64,000 nucleotides of DNA from Perognathus longimembris pacificus. Taxonomy: Eukaryota; Chordata; Mammalia; Rodentia; Heteromyidae. Positions 47,533-60,670 of this stretch are shown one piece after another (positions within the stretch are counted from its first letter, which is position 1; each line of letters opens with the position of its first letter). A program made the translations under genes and the position numbers. The stretch is from assembly GCF_023159225.1 (NCBI RefSeq), contig NC_063167.1, positions 5,816,234 through 5,880,233 of the forward strand. The letters run 5' to 3'. The notes below the pieces were generated by a model that saw nothing but the letters and a program-made list of their open reading frames with translations, had not been told where the DNA came from and ran no database searches.

Positions 47533-47848
47533 GGGGCTGGGAATATGGCCTAGTGGCAAGAGCGCTTGCCTCCTATACATGAAGCCCTGGGTTCAATTCC
47601 CCAGTACCACATATATGGAAAACGGCCAGAAGTGGTGCTGTGGCTCAAGTGGCAGAGTGCTAGCCTTGAGCAAAGGGAAGCCAGGGACAGTGCTCAGGCC
47701 CTGAGTCCAAGGCCCAGGACTGGCCAAAAAAAAAAAGGCCAGAAGTGGTGCTGTGGCTCAAGTGGTAGAGTGCTAGCCTTGAGCAAAAAGAAGCCAGGGA
47801 CAGTGCTCAGACCCTGAGCTCAAGCCCCAGGACTAGCAAAAACAAACA
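47533..47848 (+). mobile_element. Trimeric IDL-Geo SINE (left-right-right)
   Basis: A left arm and right arm (47533-47728) are followed, after an A-rich linker, by a second complete right arm (47739-47842). One exact 17-bp duplication, ATCAAATTGAGATTGTT, encloses the whole unit (47516-47532 and 47849-47865), so it behaves as a single insertion. Confidence 0.92.
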
Positions 47849-47975
47849 ATCAAATTGAGATTGTTCCTCTCTATTCCTATTTGGCAAGGGTTTTCTCATG
47901 AATGAATAAATGAATAGTATTTTTATTACATGTCATTTTCACATTAAGATGATTTTGTGGGTGTGTGCATAGGTG

Positions 47976-48003
47976 CGTGTGTGTGTGTGTGTGTGTATGT
48001 GTG
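47976..48003. repeat. (TG)n microsatellite
   Basis: About 14 TG units with one interruption. A second (TG)n of about 17 units lies at 48167-48201. Confidence 0.9.
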
Positions 48004-48165
48004 TTCCTTCTTTAGCTTTTGAATGAGAAGTTTTAGTTTTTTGTTTTTTGTTTTTTTGTGTGCTGGAGACGGAACCAAGGGCTTTGCATATGCTACTCAA
48101 ATGCTCTACCTTGAAGCTACATACCAGTCTTCTGTGGCTTTCTGGTGGGTAACTGAGGGGGTTGT

Positions 48166-48205
<40 letters not shown>

Positions 48206-48604
48206 ATGCGGGTGTGCCCCTGCGCATGTGTAATGGTCTTGGGGCTTGAACTCAGGGCCTGAGCTCTGTCTCTGAGCTTCTTTTGCACAAGGTTAATGCT
48301 CTATCACTTGAGCTGCAGCTCTACTTCTGCCTTTCTTTGTAGTTTCGTGGAGTAAGAGTTTCAGACTTTTTTGCCTAGGCTAGCTTGAAACTATGGTTCT
48401 CAGATCTCAGCCTCCTGAATAATTAGGATTACAGAGGTAAGCCACAAATGCCCAGCATAACTAATATTTTGAATAATGAAATAGTCTTATGTAAGTGGAA
48501 TAAATCTTTTAGGCAATAACATAACACCTATTTACAGTATGGGCTTTGACTCGCTAATATTTTGTTGACACCCTTTTTAACAGCTTTAGTGAGTTTTTGG
48601 TTTG

Positions 48605-48800
48605 GGATTTTTCGGTCAGTCCTGGGGCTTGAACTCAGCTTAGGCACTGTCCCTGAGTTTCTTGTGCTCAAGGCTAGCCCTCTACCACTTGGCCACAGTG
48701 CCACTTCTGGTCTTTTCTGTTTATGTAGTACTGAGGAATCAAACCCAGGGATTCATGCATGCTAGGCAAGCACTCTACCACTAAGCCACATTCCCAGCCA
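48605..48800 (-). mobile_element. IDL-Geo-type SINE followed by a tRNA-like monomer
   Basis: A - strand dimer, followed at about 48845-48925 by a separate - strand ID-like monomer (ACTGAACTCAGGGCCTTGCG, ending CCCCAGCC). Confidence 0.8.
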
Positions 48801-49579
48801 TAGTGAGATTTTTTTTTTAATAGATTTTTTTCAATAGGCTTTTTCCCCCCAGAGCTGAGGACTGAACTCAGGGCCTTGCGCTCACCAGGCAAGCGCTCTT
48901 CCGCTGAGCTAAATCCCCAGCCCTGAGATTTATTTATTTATTGATTTATTTTGGTCAATGCCCAGGCCCTGAAGGCCAGGCTCAAGACTGGCAAAAAGAA
49001 AAAGGAAAAAAAAGACATTTATGGAGCACAGACCAAGTGAGTGTCAGGTGCTATGTGTGCTGGATTTTGCTTATCACTGACTGATTTTCCAAAAAATTAA
49101 CTACATTACTAGGAAAGAAAGGGGGAGCAAAAGTTACAATGTTATTTCTGAGAAATGAGGGTGTGGTGATCACAAATGTGCTTTTAAATTTTAAGATAAA
49201 AGCTGGACATCAGTGGCTGGACATCAGTGGCTGACACCTGTAATACTAGCTATTCAGGAAACTGAAACCTAAGGATCACAGTTTGAGGCCAGCCCAGGCA
49301 GGAAAGTGTGAGACTCTTATCACCACTAAACTACCAAAAAAGCCAGAAGGTGAGCTGCAGCTAAATTGGTAAGAGCACTAGTCTTGAGCAAAAGAAGCTT
49401 AGAGACAGTGCCCAGGCCCTGAGTTCAAGTCCCAGAACCACAACATACACAAAAAATGAATATAAAAAGAAGTCAAGAAGAGTTAGTATTTCTGCTACTA
49501 AAACAGGTTTCAATGTAACAACCTCAAACCTAAAACACAAATGCAGTAACTGAAAAGTTCATCATTAAAGTAGCAGGAC

Positions 49580-49790
49580 AGGGCTGGGAATATGGCCTAG
49601 TGGCAAAAGTGCTTGCCTCGTATACATGGAGCCCTGGCTGGGTTCAATTCCTAAACACCACATATAAAGAAAATAGCCAAAAGTGGTGCTGTGGCTCAAG
49701 TGGCAGAGTGCTAGCCTTGAGCAAAAAGAAGCCAGGGACAGTGCTCAGGCCCTGAGTCCAAGCCCCAGGACTGGCAAAAAAAAAAAAAGA
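49580..49790 (+). mobile_element. IDL-Geo-type SINE
   Basis: Full + strand dimer with a poly(A) tail running into (GAAA)n at about 49777-49800. Confidence 0.88.
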
Positions 49791-52643
49791 AAGAAAGAAA
49801 TACAAGTAAGAAAAGTCTTGTGGCTGTACTTACAGAGGAGCTGACTCGGGGCATAGAAGTTGACAGTAACAAAGAAGTTCTTCTGAAGGAACTTAGCTTG
49901 AATAGGAGAGAGTACACGTGACATTCTCATTATCACGTCCCTGCTCAGCATGGATGAGCGTCTTGTTACACAGTAAACACACTCATTTCACTGTCCCGAG
50001 AAAGATGAAAAGGAAGCTAGAAAGATGGGCAGGCAGGATGGGTGAATGAGAAATTACAAAGATTTCTTCTGTTCTTGTTCTTGAGATCGGATCTCATTTT
50101 ATTGCCCAGCTGGTCTGAAACTCCTGGGCTACAGCGACCCTCCTGGCTCGCCACCTGGAGTAACTGGGACAACAAACAAGCAGCACCACCGCCAGCAAGA
50201 TTTCCTTCTGTGAACAAGTTCTAGGTGCCTCCTACAGAGGAAACACATTCACCATCTAAAGCACTGGTCCTGAACTGAGAATGGTTAGCATTTTATTCAC
50301 TTTTATCAGGAACTATCCTAAAGGAGTCTCCAGAAAATGCTCTTTTCTTTTAGTGTTTACGTTGTGCTAGCCATGTAGGTCAGTGAGAGAGCATATGTTT
50401 AGGATAGGTGAGGCTCTGCATTTCATCGCCAATAACACCCCCCTTCCCCCCCCAAAAAAAAACACAAAGAAGGCAGTTTACACTGAATGGGGATATTCCT
50501 CAGTTCATTCTAATCACTCAGGTTTCCATAAAAGATTTACATTTAATTTTCCAAGGCACATTAATCTAATTTCCACAAACATTTCAAGAAGCTTATGGGA
50601 GTGATAGTAAGCACAAACATTAATTTCTTTTCTAATCAATGTTTTTTCCTCTGTAAGAGTCACCCTATGAAACTAGCAGGCACCAACCCAGAATGCAAAT
50701 AAGCAGGTATGATGGTAATGTCTGCATCCCATATTTACTGTCTTCTGAGCGTCACACACAACTATTGCATGTGCTGAGGCCTCTCTTTAATGTCACAAAT
50801 GTGATATAGTAGTCAATGTAGCATAGAAGCCTTAATAAGTCCAACTACAGCAGTAAGATTTCTACTGGCTAAAGCTCTTGCCCACTAGGAGTGTCTGTTG
50901 CTCAATGGGACAGTACTTGCCTAGCACGCTGGAGACTTTGGGTTCCATCTCTAGTACCAGAATAATGAAATTTTTTAAAAAAATCTCTGCACAGTCTCCT
51001 CAAAATCCCCAGACTTAGTATTAACAGGCAAGTACCCAGGAAAGGCTATCCTTAAATGTTTAGGAATAAGGTCTTCCTAATCAATTCAGCTGCAGAAATG
51101 GGACCAGGTGAAAGTGCTCCTAGGGTCACAGAATTTCTTTGGGTCTTGGTTATTAATGTCCTACAGCTGTCCCGGTCTCCTGACCAGACAGACCCACAGA
51201 GGCACAGAAGCCACACCCTTAGCTACACTATCCCTGGGAACAGAGCACACAGAAGCAACGCACAGACAGTGGCTGGTGTTTGACCAAGGTGGGTGCGCAG
51301 CAGGGTGAGAGTAGGAGTTCCTATAAAATTCTGCCAAGCTCTGCAGCGTCTGGCAGTGGCCATTCACATTTTAAAGGAAGGGTGAGTAGTGGTATTTCTG
51401 GATCACGTTGTGAGGTGAGGATGGGAGAGATGGAAAAACTGTCCCAGGCACCTCTGAAGGGAGTTAGCTGAGGTGGGAAACTAGAAAATCCTGAGAGCCT
51501 GCACCTCCAGGGCCCCTCCCTGGAGGCTGAAGTAGCTAGCCTGACCCATGCTGAAAGGTTTGGATGGAACATTCTCTAGGAGACTATGATGCACTCTCTA
51601 ACTGAGAACCACTGTGTCACAGAATGCTCTGGAGTGGAGGCCATATGGGGTGCTCATGTAAGAGAAGCAATGTTGCTCAGAATTCCTGGGCCATCCTCAC
51701 TTTTACTCTCTTAAATGCCTGGTGTGCCATTCCCACTTGGCGCGGGGGGTGTGAGGTTGCTCTTCTTGATACTTGTCATTTCATCGGCTATGGCTACTGG
51801 CTCCTTGCTTTTGCTTTAGCCTGAGAGTCTGCCTTAAGCAAAATCATCTCATGTGTGTGTGAGTTAACCATCTTAATTATCAGGTAAGCCATCTCCCACA
51901 GGCTGGGCTATTCACCTTCAGTGTCACCCACCGCCCTGCTGTTCAAGCTGCTTCCAGGTGCCTAGAGGCAACCCATGATTTCCATCACAGACGCCTCCTT
52001 CTATCAGTTAGTATATGCTTCCAGATCTTCTTGACTGCTTCCTTAGCATCAAATCAAAACTTAACGTGCTACTACTCTCCATTTCCTACTGTCTTGCTAA
52101 CACTGGCCATCTAGTCTCAGACACTAACTGAGTTGGGTGCTAATGATAATGGATTAAGCGAAGTGCTGATGCATACACACTCATCAATGAACTCCTACAA
52201 GACCAATCAGAAATCTAGTCATTTAAGAAAGCATACGCTATGATTTCCTTAAATTTATAATTTTTCAATGTTATCAGAAAATACAGGCCTGGCTTGACCT
52301 TTTCTTCTTTATCATTATCACATTTGTCTTAAATTTAAATTATAACATAATAGCCTAGGAGTAATTCCAAATCCTGTATGAAAAGTTTTGTCTCCTGACC
52401 TTCATATACAATAGAAAACTTTTTATCAAAAATAGTTCAAAAAAGGTTACACAGTATTTAAGACCTGCTGACATTTTTACCAGCTGCTTGTTCAAAATGC
52501 CATCATAACTATGACTGCCTAATACATTTATCAAAGCTAGAAAAAATCAGGATTCTGACTCTCACTTTTTTTTCTCCTTTGTTATTTATTCCCCTACGAT
52601 AAATACTAAAGTTATCAAGATTAATGCTGTAAAACAAATGTAA

Positions 52644-52850
52644 GGGGCTGGGAATATGACCTAGTGGTAGAGTGTTTGCCTCGTATACATGAAGCCCTAG
52701 GTTCAATTCCTCAGCACCACATCTATGGAAAAAGCCGGAAGTGGCGCTGTGGCTCAAGTGGTAGAGTGCTAGCCTTGAGCAAAAAGGAGCCAGGGACAGT
52801 GCTCAGGCCCGGAGTTCAGTCCCCAGGACTGGCCAAAAAAAAAAAAAAAA
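52644..52850 (+). mobile_element. IDL-Geo-type SINE
   Basis: Full + strand dimer with a clean A-tail of about 17. No clear target-site duplication seen. Confidence 0.88.
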
Positions 52851-54394
52851 ATTAAGATTTTTATAACAAAGACAGAAAATGAAATCACTCAATCATGCTT
52901 TACCACTGAGTCTTTCAGGAAGCACATTTATTTTTATAAGACAGAGCAGAATCTATATGACAGTGAGAGAAATAGCATCTAAAGTGGTGAAGAACATGAA
53001 GCAAAGAGAAAAAGATGCACTTTGCTAAGTTATTTTGGGTGTTCCAAATGCCAGGACACCAAGAAAGCCTATAGATAGCATTGCCAACCTACACTACAGT
53101 TCATCTTCAAGGAATGTGTGAAGCACATAGGCTTGAATTTGCAAAATGGGAAGGAGACGGACATGCAATACATTTGACAAGCAGTAGTAAAGGTCTAGGT
53201 TGGTTTCTGTGCCTTTAGAGGAGGACAGGAAATGGCAAGAGCCAGTGAAATGGTTCGCATGAATGAGTTATCGAAACACTTTTGCTTCTAAGAGGTTTAC
53301 TAGGAGAGTCAAGGGAGAGCAAGACAAACAATGTCAGCTCTAATTTACTTAGTCCCAAGCATACACTTCACTCACATAACTCATTTGTGTCTCTGGACAG
53401 GGTCTTCCCTGTGGCAAGCATTTGACAAGGCATCTTCTCATGTGCTGTGACAGGATGTGACAGGATGGCTAGAGAGAAACTGGACAAAGGAAAGGATGTA
53501 TGGTTACCATAGGCTGCTAGCACCTCAAAGGGGCTCTGAACAATCCAAGGCACATGCCTAGAATCCTAGCTACTCAGGAGGCAGAGATCTGGAAGATTGC
53601 AGTTTGAAGCTATCCTGGGCAGCAATGTCTGAGACACACCCCCCGCCCCCCATCTCCAAAATAACCAGCAAAGAACCGGGATGGAGGCATGGCTCAAGTG
53701 CTATAATACCTGCTGAGCAAGCAGGCCAAATAAGCAGGAGGCTCCACATTCAAACACTGCTAACAATGAACAATAATCCCCCAGAAATGAGGAACAGTCT
53801 GGCCACCTTTCAAAGGCTTCATACTTGCTTGGCTCTCTTTGGCTCTCTTCAACCATTATGTCAAACAATGACGTCAAGCCAGGATGAACAGATGGAATGT
53901 GGAATGAGGATGTGAAATTAATCAACAAAATGAAGTGGAAGGCCAAAGGCAGTAAGAGGAAATGTACTGAAGAAAATGGAAAGGCTTGCATTGAGTAAGA
54001 CAAAGTTTAGAGATAAAAAGTGTTATTACATGTCAACATGGGGTGTGTGACTTGGGTAAAGAAATCCCAGTGGGACAGGCTGAGAAGATTAGGTGAGGAA
54101 AGACTATGCTCCTATCACTCCAGCGCTGCTCTTGGGTAACAGTTTCTGCTAAACCCTCAGCCCTACCTAAAAGGCAATAGCTACACAGTGGAGGAAGCAT
54201 CCCGGAGGCTCATGGAGACCTTGGAAACAAAGCCACATGAAGAACAGCTCAAAGTCAGAGGAAGGCTAGCTTGGAAATGTGAAAAGCTCTGGGAGGGAAG
54301 AGGACAACAAGTTAACTTACTTTGATGATAGAATATAAAATGTTTTTGGCAGCTGGTTCCTAGATTCTTCAATAAACTTAACAGACTGAGCATA

Positions 54395-54960
54395 TAAGTA
54401 ATTCCAGTCTTAGGAATATACCAAAAACAAGTGAAAACAAGTACTCAGACAAATACTAACATATGAATATTCACAGCAGCACTATTCAAAATACCAGTAA
54501 GTGAAATAAACCCAAATTGAGCAACAGTAAATGGACTAACAATATGTGGTAGAGCCATACAATAGAAACACAAAAAGAATGACATACTGACAGCTACAGC
54601 ATAGGGAACTCTGAAAACATTATGCTAAGCCAGGTGCTGGTGGCTCACGCCTGTAATCCTTAGCAACTCATGAAGCTGAGATCTGAGGATCCCGGTTCAA
54701 AGCCAGTCCAGGCAGGAAAGTCTGTGAGACTCATCTCCAATTAACCACCAGAAAACCAGAAGTGGCACCGTGGCTCAAAGTAGTAGACTGCTAGCTCTGA
54801 GCAAGAAAGCTCAGGAACAGCACCCAGGCCCTGAGCTCAAGCCCCACAATCAACAAAAACAACAAATACCTTATGCTAGGTCAAAGAAGCCAGATCTTAA
54901 CAGATCACATATTATTTGATTCCATTTATATGAAATACTCAGAGTTAGGAGAGAGAGAGA
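54395..54960 (+). mobile_element. L1 fragment split by a SINE
   Basis: L1 ORF2 3'-like sequence on the + strand (TATTCACAGCAGCACTATTC, then GGTAGAGCCATACAATAGAA) continues after a composite SINE (54628-54862) with GATTCCATTTATATGAAATA. TTATGCTA flanks the SINE on both sides. Confidence 0.75.
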
Positions 54961-55020
54961 AAACGGAGAGAGAGAGAAAGGGGGGAGGAAGAGGAAAGGG
55001 AAGAGGGAGGAAGGGACGAT
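54945..55020. repeat. GA-rich low-complexity tract
   Basis: Purine-rich run of GAGAGA and GGAAGA motifs at the end of the L1 fragment. Confidence 0.8.
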
Positions 55021-55236
55021 GAGAGCAGGTTTGACGCCACTGGGGGCAAAAAATAATAATAACATTCCATACGCTAGGCATGATCATGTACACCTGTGAT
55101 CCCAGCTACCAGGAGTCACAGGTAGAAAGGACAGCAGTTGGAGACCTGCCACAGAAAAAGCAAGGCCCTACCCAAAGAGTAAACCAATAATGGCTCAAAG
55201 TGGTACAGTACCTGCCTAACATAAAACAACCAAATG

Positions 55237-55427
55237 GTCTGGGAATGTGGCTTAGTAGTAGAGTGCTTGCCTAGCATGCATGAAGCCCTGGGTTTGATTC
55301 CTCAGCACCACATAAACATAAAAAAGCTGGAAATGGCGCTGTGGCTCAAGAGGTAGAGTGCTAGCCTTAAGCAAAAACAAGCCAGGGACAGTGCTCAGGC
55401 CTGCGTTCAAGATCCAGGACACAAACA

Positions 55428-55482
<55 letters not shown>

Positions 55483-55695
55483 AAATGACGGGGCTGGGGA
55501 TATGGCCTAGTGGCAAGAGTGCTTGCCTCGTATACATGAGGCCCTGGGTTCGATTCCCCAGCACCACATATACAGAAAATGGCCAGAAGTGGCGCTGTGG
55601 CTCAAGTGGTAGAGTGCTAGCCTTGAGCAAAAAGAAGCCAGGGACAGTGCTCAGGCCCTGAGTCCAAGCCCCAGGACTGGCAAAAAAAACCAACA
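55237..55695 (+). mobile_element. Two IDL-Geo SINEs separated by (AC)n
   Basis: Copies at 55237-55426 and 55489-55692 flank a ~55-bp (AC)n at about 55427-55480. That (AC)n sits where the first copy's tail should be. CCAAATG occurs before, between and after the copies. Confidence 0.88.
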
Positions 55696-56063
55696 ACACC
55701 AAAAAAAATCCACCAAATGATACTTCTCAGGATATATATCACATCATCCAAACCACATGTGACTATACTAAAAAACTCAGATAGGGCCAATGCACAAGCC
55801 TGAATCCCAGCTACTTGGGAGTCTAAGAATTCAACATATTGAGATCCAGAAAACCAAAAAAAAAAGATACAGCTGGCATTGGCAGCTCACATCTGTAATC
55901 CTAGATACTCAGGAGGCCGAGATCTGAAGATCTCAGTTTGAAGCCAGCAGAAGCCGGAAAGTCCCATGGGACTCTTATCTCCAATTAACCACTAAAAAGA
56001 CAGAAATGGAGCTGTGGCTCAAGTGGTAGAGTACTAGCCTTAAGGAAAAAAAAAAAGAAAAAA

Positions 56064-56263
56064 CGGGCTGGGAATGTAGCTTAGTAGTAGAGTGCTCGCC
56101 TAGCATGCATGAAGCCCTGAATTCGATTCCTAAGTACCACATAAACAGAAAAGGCCAAAAGTGGCACTATGACCCAAGTGGTAGAGTTCTAGCCTTAAGC
56201 AAAAAAAGCTCAGGGACAGTGCCCAGGCCCTGAGTTCAAGCCCCAAGACTGACAAAAAAAAAA
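56064..56263 (+). mobile_element. IDL-Geo-type SINE
   Basis: A + strand dimer of the older GCTTAGTAGTAGAGTGCTCG sub-type, directly following a composite SINE (55868-56050). Confidence 0.85.
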
Positions 56264-56825
56264 AAATCTAAAATCAGTAATTTAAGCTTCACCTTAGGAA
56301 AGCAGAAAAACACCAGCAAATTACGTTGAAAGTAAGTGAAAGAAACAGGAATAAAAATTAAGGCAGATATTAGTAAACAATTTTTAAAAGTCGACACAAT
56401 CAAAAGCTGAGTGGAGTGTGGTAATCCCCAAATCCCAACATTCAGTAGAGAGAGAATGGAAGATCATGATTTCCAAACCAGCCTTAGCTACAGAGGAAAG
56501 GAAGGGGAGAGGGGGGTAAAGAACAAATCAAAACTTGTTTTTTGTCTTGTTTCGGGTACCATGGTCCAAACTTAAGAGCCTTGTCCTTGTTCTGCCTGGT
56601 CACTTGGCTTGCACTCTACCATTTGACCCATGCCTCCTAGCTTTTTGCTGGTTATTTTAGAAATAGAGCTCCTTGAACTTTCCTGCCTGGACTGGTTTGA
56701 ACCTTGATCCTCTAGAACTCTGCCTTCTAAAGTAGCTAGGATTATAAATGTGAGCAGCCAGTGTCCTTAAAAGCTGGTACTTTGAAAGATCAAAGAAAAT
56801 AAAAAATAAAAATAAAAAAGAAACA

Positions 56826-57275
56826 GCCAGGGTCATGCCTGCAATCCTAGCTGCTCAGGAAGCTGAGATCTGTGGATTGCGGTTCAAAGCCAGCCTGGGC
56901 AGGAAAGTCTATGAGACTGTTATCTCCAATTAACCACTGGAAAACATGAAGTGTTGCTGTGGTTCAAAGTGGTAGAGCAACTAGCCTTGAGTGAAAGAGC
57001 TCAGGAGGGTTGGGAATATGGCCTAGTGGCAAGAGTGCTTGCCTCATGTACATGAAGCCCTGGGTTCGATTCCTCAGTACCACATATGTAGAAAATGGCC
57101 AGAAGTGATGCTGTGGTCAAGTGGCAGAGTGCTAGCCTTGAGCAAAAAGAAGCCAGGGACAGTACTCAGGCCCTGAGTTCAAGGCCCAGGACTGGCCAAA
57201 AAAAAAAAAAAAAAAAAAAAAGAGCTCAGGGGCAGTACAGTGTCCAGGTCCTGAGTTCAAGCTCCATGATCAACA
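56826..57275 (+). mobile_element. Composite 7SL-like SINE with nested IDL-Geo copy
   Basis: The outer element is cut in its right arm at about 57007 and resumes at about 57222. The inserted IDL-Geo copy (57008-57221) is bounded by AGAGCTCAGG on both sides. A (CAA)n follows the outer element. Confidence 0.88.
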
Positions 57276-57467
57276 ACAACAACAACAACACCCAAAAACC
57301 TGATAAGCATCTAGTCAGGCTAAGAAAAAGAAAGATCACACAAATTACTGGGGGCCGGGGGGAGAAGAGGAGTAATAGAAGAGATGACATTAATCAAGAT
57401 GCACTGTATATCTGACATGCTGAATTAAAACCCCTTTCACAAATATTTAAAGATAATAAAACAAATA

Positions 57468-57661
57468 ATTTTTTTTTCGCCAGTCCTGGAACTTGGACTC
57501 AGGGCCTGAGCACTGTCCCTCGCTTCTTTTTGCTCAAGGCTTGCACTCTACCACTTAAGCCACAGCGCCATTTCTGGCTTTTTCTGTTTATGTGAGGAAT
57601 CAAACCCAGGGCTTCATGTATGCAAGGGAAGCACTCTACCACTATGCCATATTCCCAGCAC
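57468..57661 (-). mobile_element. IDL-Geo-type SINE, old copy
   Basis: A - strand dimer with a T-run tail. The flanks share AAACAAAT(A/G)A, a likely target-site duplication. Confidence 0.82.
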
Positions 57662-57699
57662 CCAAACAAATGATTATTTAAACATAGTTTTTTTGTTGT

Positions 57700-57990
57700 T
57701 CTTGGTGGTAGTGGTAGTGATGTTTTGTTTTGCTTTGGTTTGTTTTTTTTGGGGGGGTGGTGCAGAAAGTGAAGGAGGAAGGGTGAACAATGTGACCTGC
57801 TATTCAGTAGACATTATGTGGAAAATGAACTATGTAACTTGTGGGCAGGGATGGGAGGCAGAAACTGGGGAAAGCAAAGGAAGGGGTGACATTGGCTAAA
57901 AATAGAAATGTACTTATTAACAGATTTATGAAATGGTAACCCCTCTGTACAAGATCTTAATAACAATAAAATATATTTTTTTTAAAAAAA
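57700..57990 (+). mobile_element. L1 3' end with poly(A)
   Basis: It ends 'GGTAACCCCTCTGTACAAGA', then AATAAAATATA, then an A-run. This is the sense counterpart of the sequence at 36571-36786. Confidence 0.65.
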
Positions 57991-58227
57991 AAAGAGGAAG
58001 CTGGATGCCAGTGGCTCACACCTAGAATCCTAGCTACTCAGGAAGCTGAGGTCTAAGGATCATGGTTCAAAGCCAGTCCAGGCAGGAAAATCCATGAGAC
58101 TCACCTACAATTAAACACCAAAAAAAGCCAGAAGAGGAGCTGTGGCTCAAGTGGCAGCTCATTAGCCTTGAGCGTAAAAGCTGGGGGACAGCACCCAGGC
58201 TGAGTTCAAACCCCAGGACCAGGAAAA

Positions 58228-58400
58228 AAAATAATTCTCCTGACAATCCTACAACCTACCTATTATGATTACTATCCTCATCTTACATATGAAGAAACTG
58301 AGATTAAGTAACCTACAGAGCTAGGATTAGAATCCCAACAGTTCAGCTCCTAAGTCCTTGCTCTTAACTGTCCTACCAGTGCTTCTATAGAGCCAAAATT
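58228..58400 (+). mobile_element. MIR element
   Basis: 'ACCTACCTATTATGATTACT', 'ATCTTACATATGAAGAAACT', 'GAGATTAAGTAACCTACAGA', 'GCTAGGATTAGAATCCCAAC' and 'CCTTGCTCTTAACTGTCCTA' follow the MIR 3' half closely. Confidence 0.85.
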
Positions 58401-60017
58401 CCCAAGGCAGAACTATGACAAGGAAGTCTGCCCCTAAAATGAGCGTGCTTCCTGATGACAGAGGTTCCACAAGAGGCTGCCAAACTGATGTCCTTCAACT
58501 AGAGAGGAATGTCACATCCGATTGTGCACCAAATCATTTCTAAACTTTTGCTAATTCTACAACTGTGATTTGAGCTTCATGTGCAAATTTCTGTGATGTT
58601 TACACAGGGAAGTGCTATGGTTTTATTACTAAGATGTGCTATTTATCCAGAATTGGGGGGGGGGTGCACTAGGGACTGAATTCAACACATGCTAAGAATG
58701 TACTCTACTACTGAGCTACACCCCAGCTTCACCTAGAATTTCTTAAACTCCACTCTGATTTTATAGCCAACCTTTCTAGTTCAATTCTACATGAGAGATA
58801 CATTATCAAGTCTTCTGAATTTTTCCCTCTGAATGTTCTTTATTACAAAAACATAAAACAGGGTTAAATAAACTCCAGACTGGACTCCACTGATCATTTG
58901 TTTATCATCGCATAGAAAAATATCACACTGACAATGGTAACAATCTCTCTCTCATCTCCTCTTCAGTAAAATGGGTTGAGCTACATGATTTATGAAGTCC
59001 TTTCCAATTCTAGAACTCTAACCATGTAACTCAGAAGCTGAGGTTTTTAGATAAATTAGCAGATTTTTTTAAGCTTATGGCTGTTAAAAGTACTTAACAT
59101 CCTAATGCAATAATATACAAGTAACCAGAGCCTATTTAAGTGGAGAGGCAAATTGCCAGGTTTCAAAGTAAAGGACTCTCTCACACATAAAAGGGTAGAA
59201 AGGATTAGATGGCCTCTCAAGGGGAAACTGGATTTATGGAATGTAGTCTAGGCAAGGACATCAAGGATAAGGCCAAAGCAAGCAAATAAACAAACTGCCC
59301 TAGAACAGCAGTTCGCAACCTTTCCCACCCAGGGCACCCTGTGCAGGCTCCCATCAGGCTTCAGTGTTCCTGGGGAAGGCCAGATGCTGAGCAACCCCAA
59401 ATGATTTCACAGGAAAATAATAAAGCAAACAGCAGCATGAACTCTGCTTGTCAGGTTAGTTGAAAAAGTGTTTGACAAAGAAAGCAACAATTTAAAGGTC
59501 TTTAAAAGGCCACCTTGGGAAAATAAACAAAAAAGGTAATGTTTTAGTTAACAAACCTTAAAAATAAAAAAGAAAGCCAGATGGGCATTGGTGGTTCACA
59601 CCCGTAATCCTAACTACTCAGGAGGCTGAGATTTGAGGATCAAGGTTTAAAGCCAGCAGAAAAATCCCGACATTCTTATCTCTAATTAACCACCCAAAAG
59701 CTAGAAGTGGAGCTGCGGCTCAAGCGGTAGAGCACGAGCCTTGGGTACCCAAGCTCAGGAACAGCACCCAGGGGCCCTGAGTTCAATTCCCAACACCAGA
59801 TTTGGTGGCTCATGTCTCTAATTCTAGCTACTCAAGAAGCTAGGATCTGAAGAATTACGGTCCAAGGCCAGTTCAGCCAGAAATTTGTTGGATTCCATTT
59901 CAAAAATAAGGGCAAAAATGTAAGGCTAGTGGCATGGCTCAAGCAGTAGAGCACCAGTCAAGCAAGAAAGGGTACTTTCAAAAAACAGTGTCCTAATGTA
60001 AAGGTAAAAAGAAAACC

Positions 60018-60303
60018 AGGGGCTGGGAATATGGCCTAATGACAAAGTGCTTGCCTAGCATGCATGAAGCCCTGGATTCGATTCCTCAGCACCACATATA
60101 TAGAAAAGGCCAGAAGTAGCGCTGTGGCTCAAGTGGTAGAGTGCTAGCCTTAATCAAAAAGAAGCCAGGGACAGCGCCCAGGCCCTGAGTTCAAGCCCCA
60201 GACTGGCAAAGGAAGGAAGGAAGGAAGGAAGGAAGGAAGGAAGGAAGGAAGGAAGGAAGGAAGGAAGGAAGGAAGGAAGGAAGGAAGGAAGGAAGGAAGG
60301 AAA
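60018..60303 (+). mobile_element. IDL-Geo SINE ending in a long (GGAA)n
   Basis: A + strand dimer (60018-60210) whose A-tail position is replaced by about 23 uninterrupted GGAA units (60211-60302). Confidence 0.93.
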
Positions 60304-60670
60304 CCACAGTCATCACAGACAGGCATACAAGATCCTGATTAAACATAATCTTACTGGGCAGCGACTGCATGTGCTGAGAGTCCCAGACCAGGCCAGACTT
60401 GAGGACCAAAACTTGGGCCCCTTCCCCACCCAAGACAGCAATCAACTATAAACAAGGAAGGAGCATAATTATAGGAAGAAATGAATTAACACTTATTTCC
60501 TTTTTGCACATCATTTGCAAGCTTTGCTTTGCAACTTCAACTGTTATTTAGAAGTAAATTACAGATGACTTATCCCCAGATGTACAGAGTAAGATCTGGG
60601 GACCCCTGGGGGTACCCACGGCCCTCCCAAAGAGTCCATAAAAACCCGGCTTTTCCAACTAGGTATCTGT

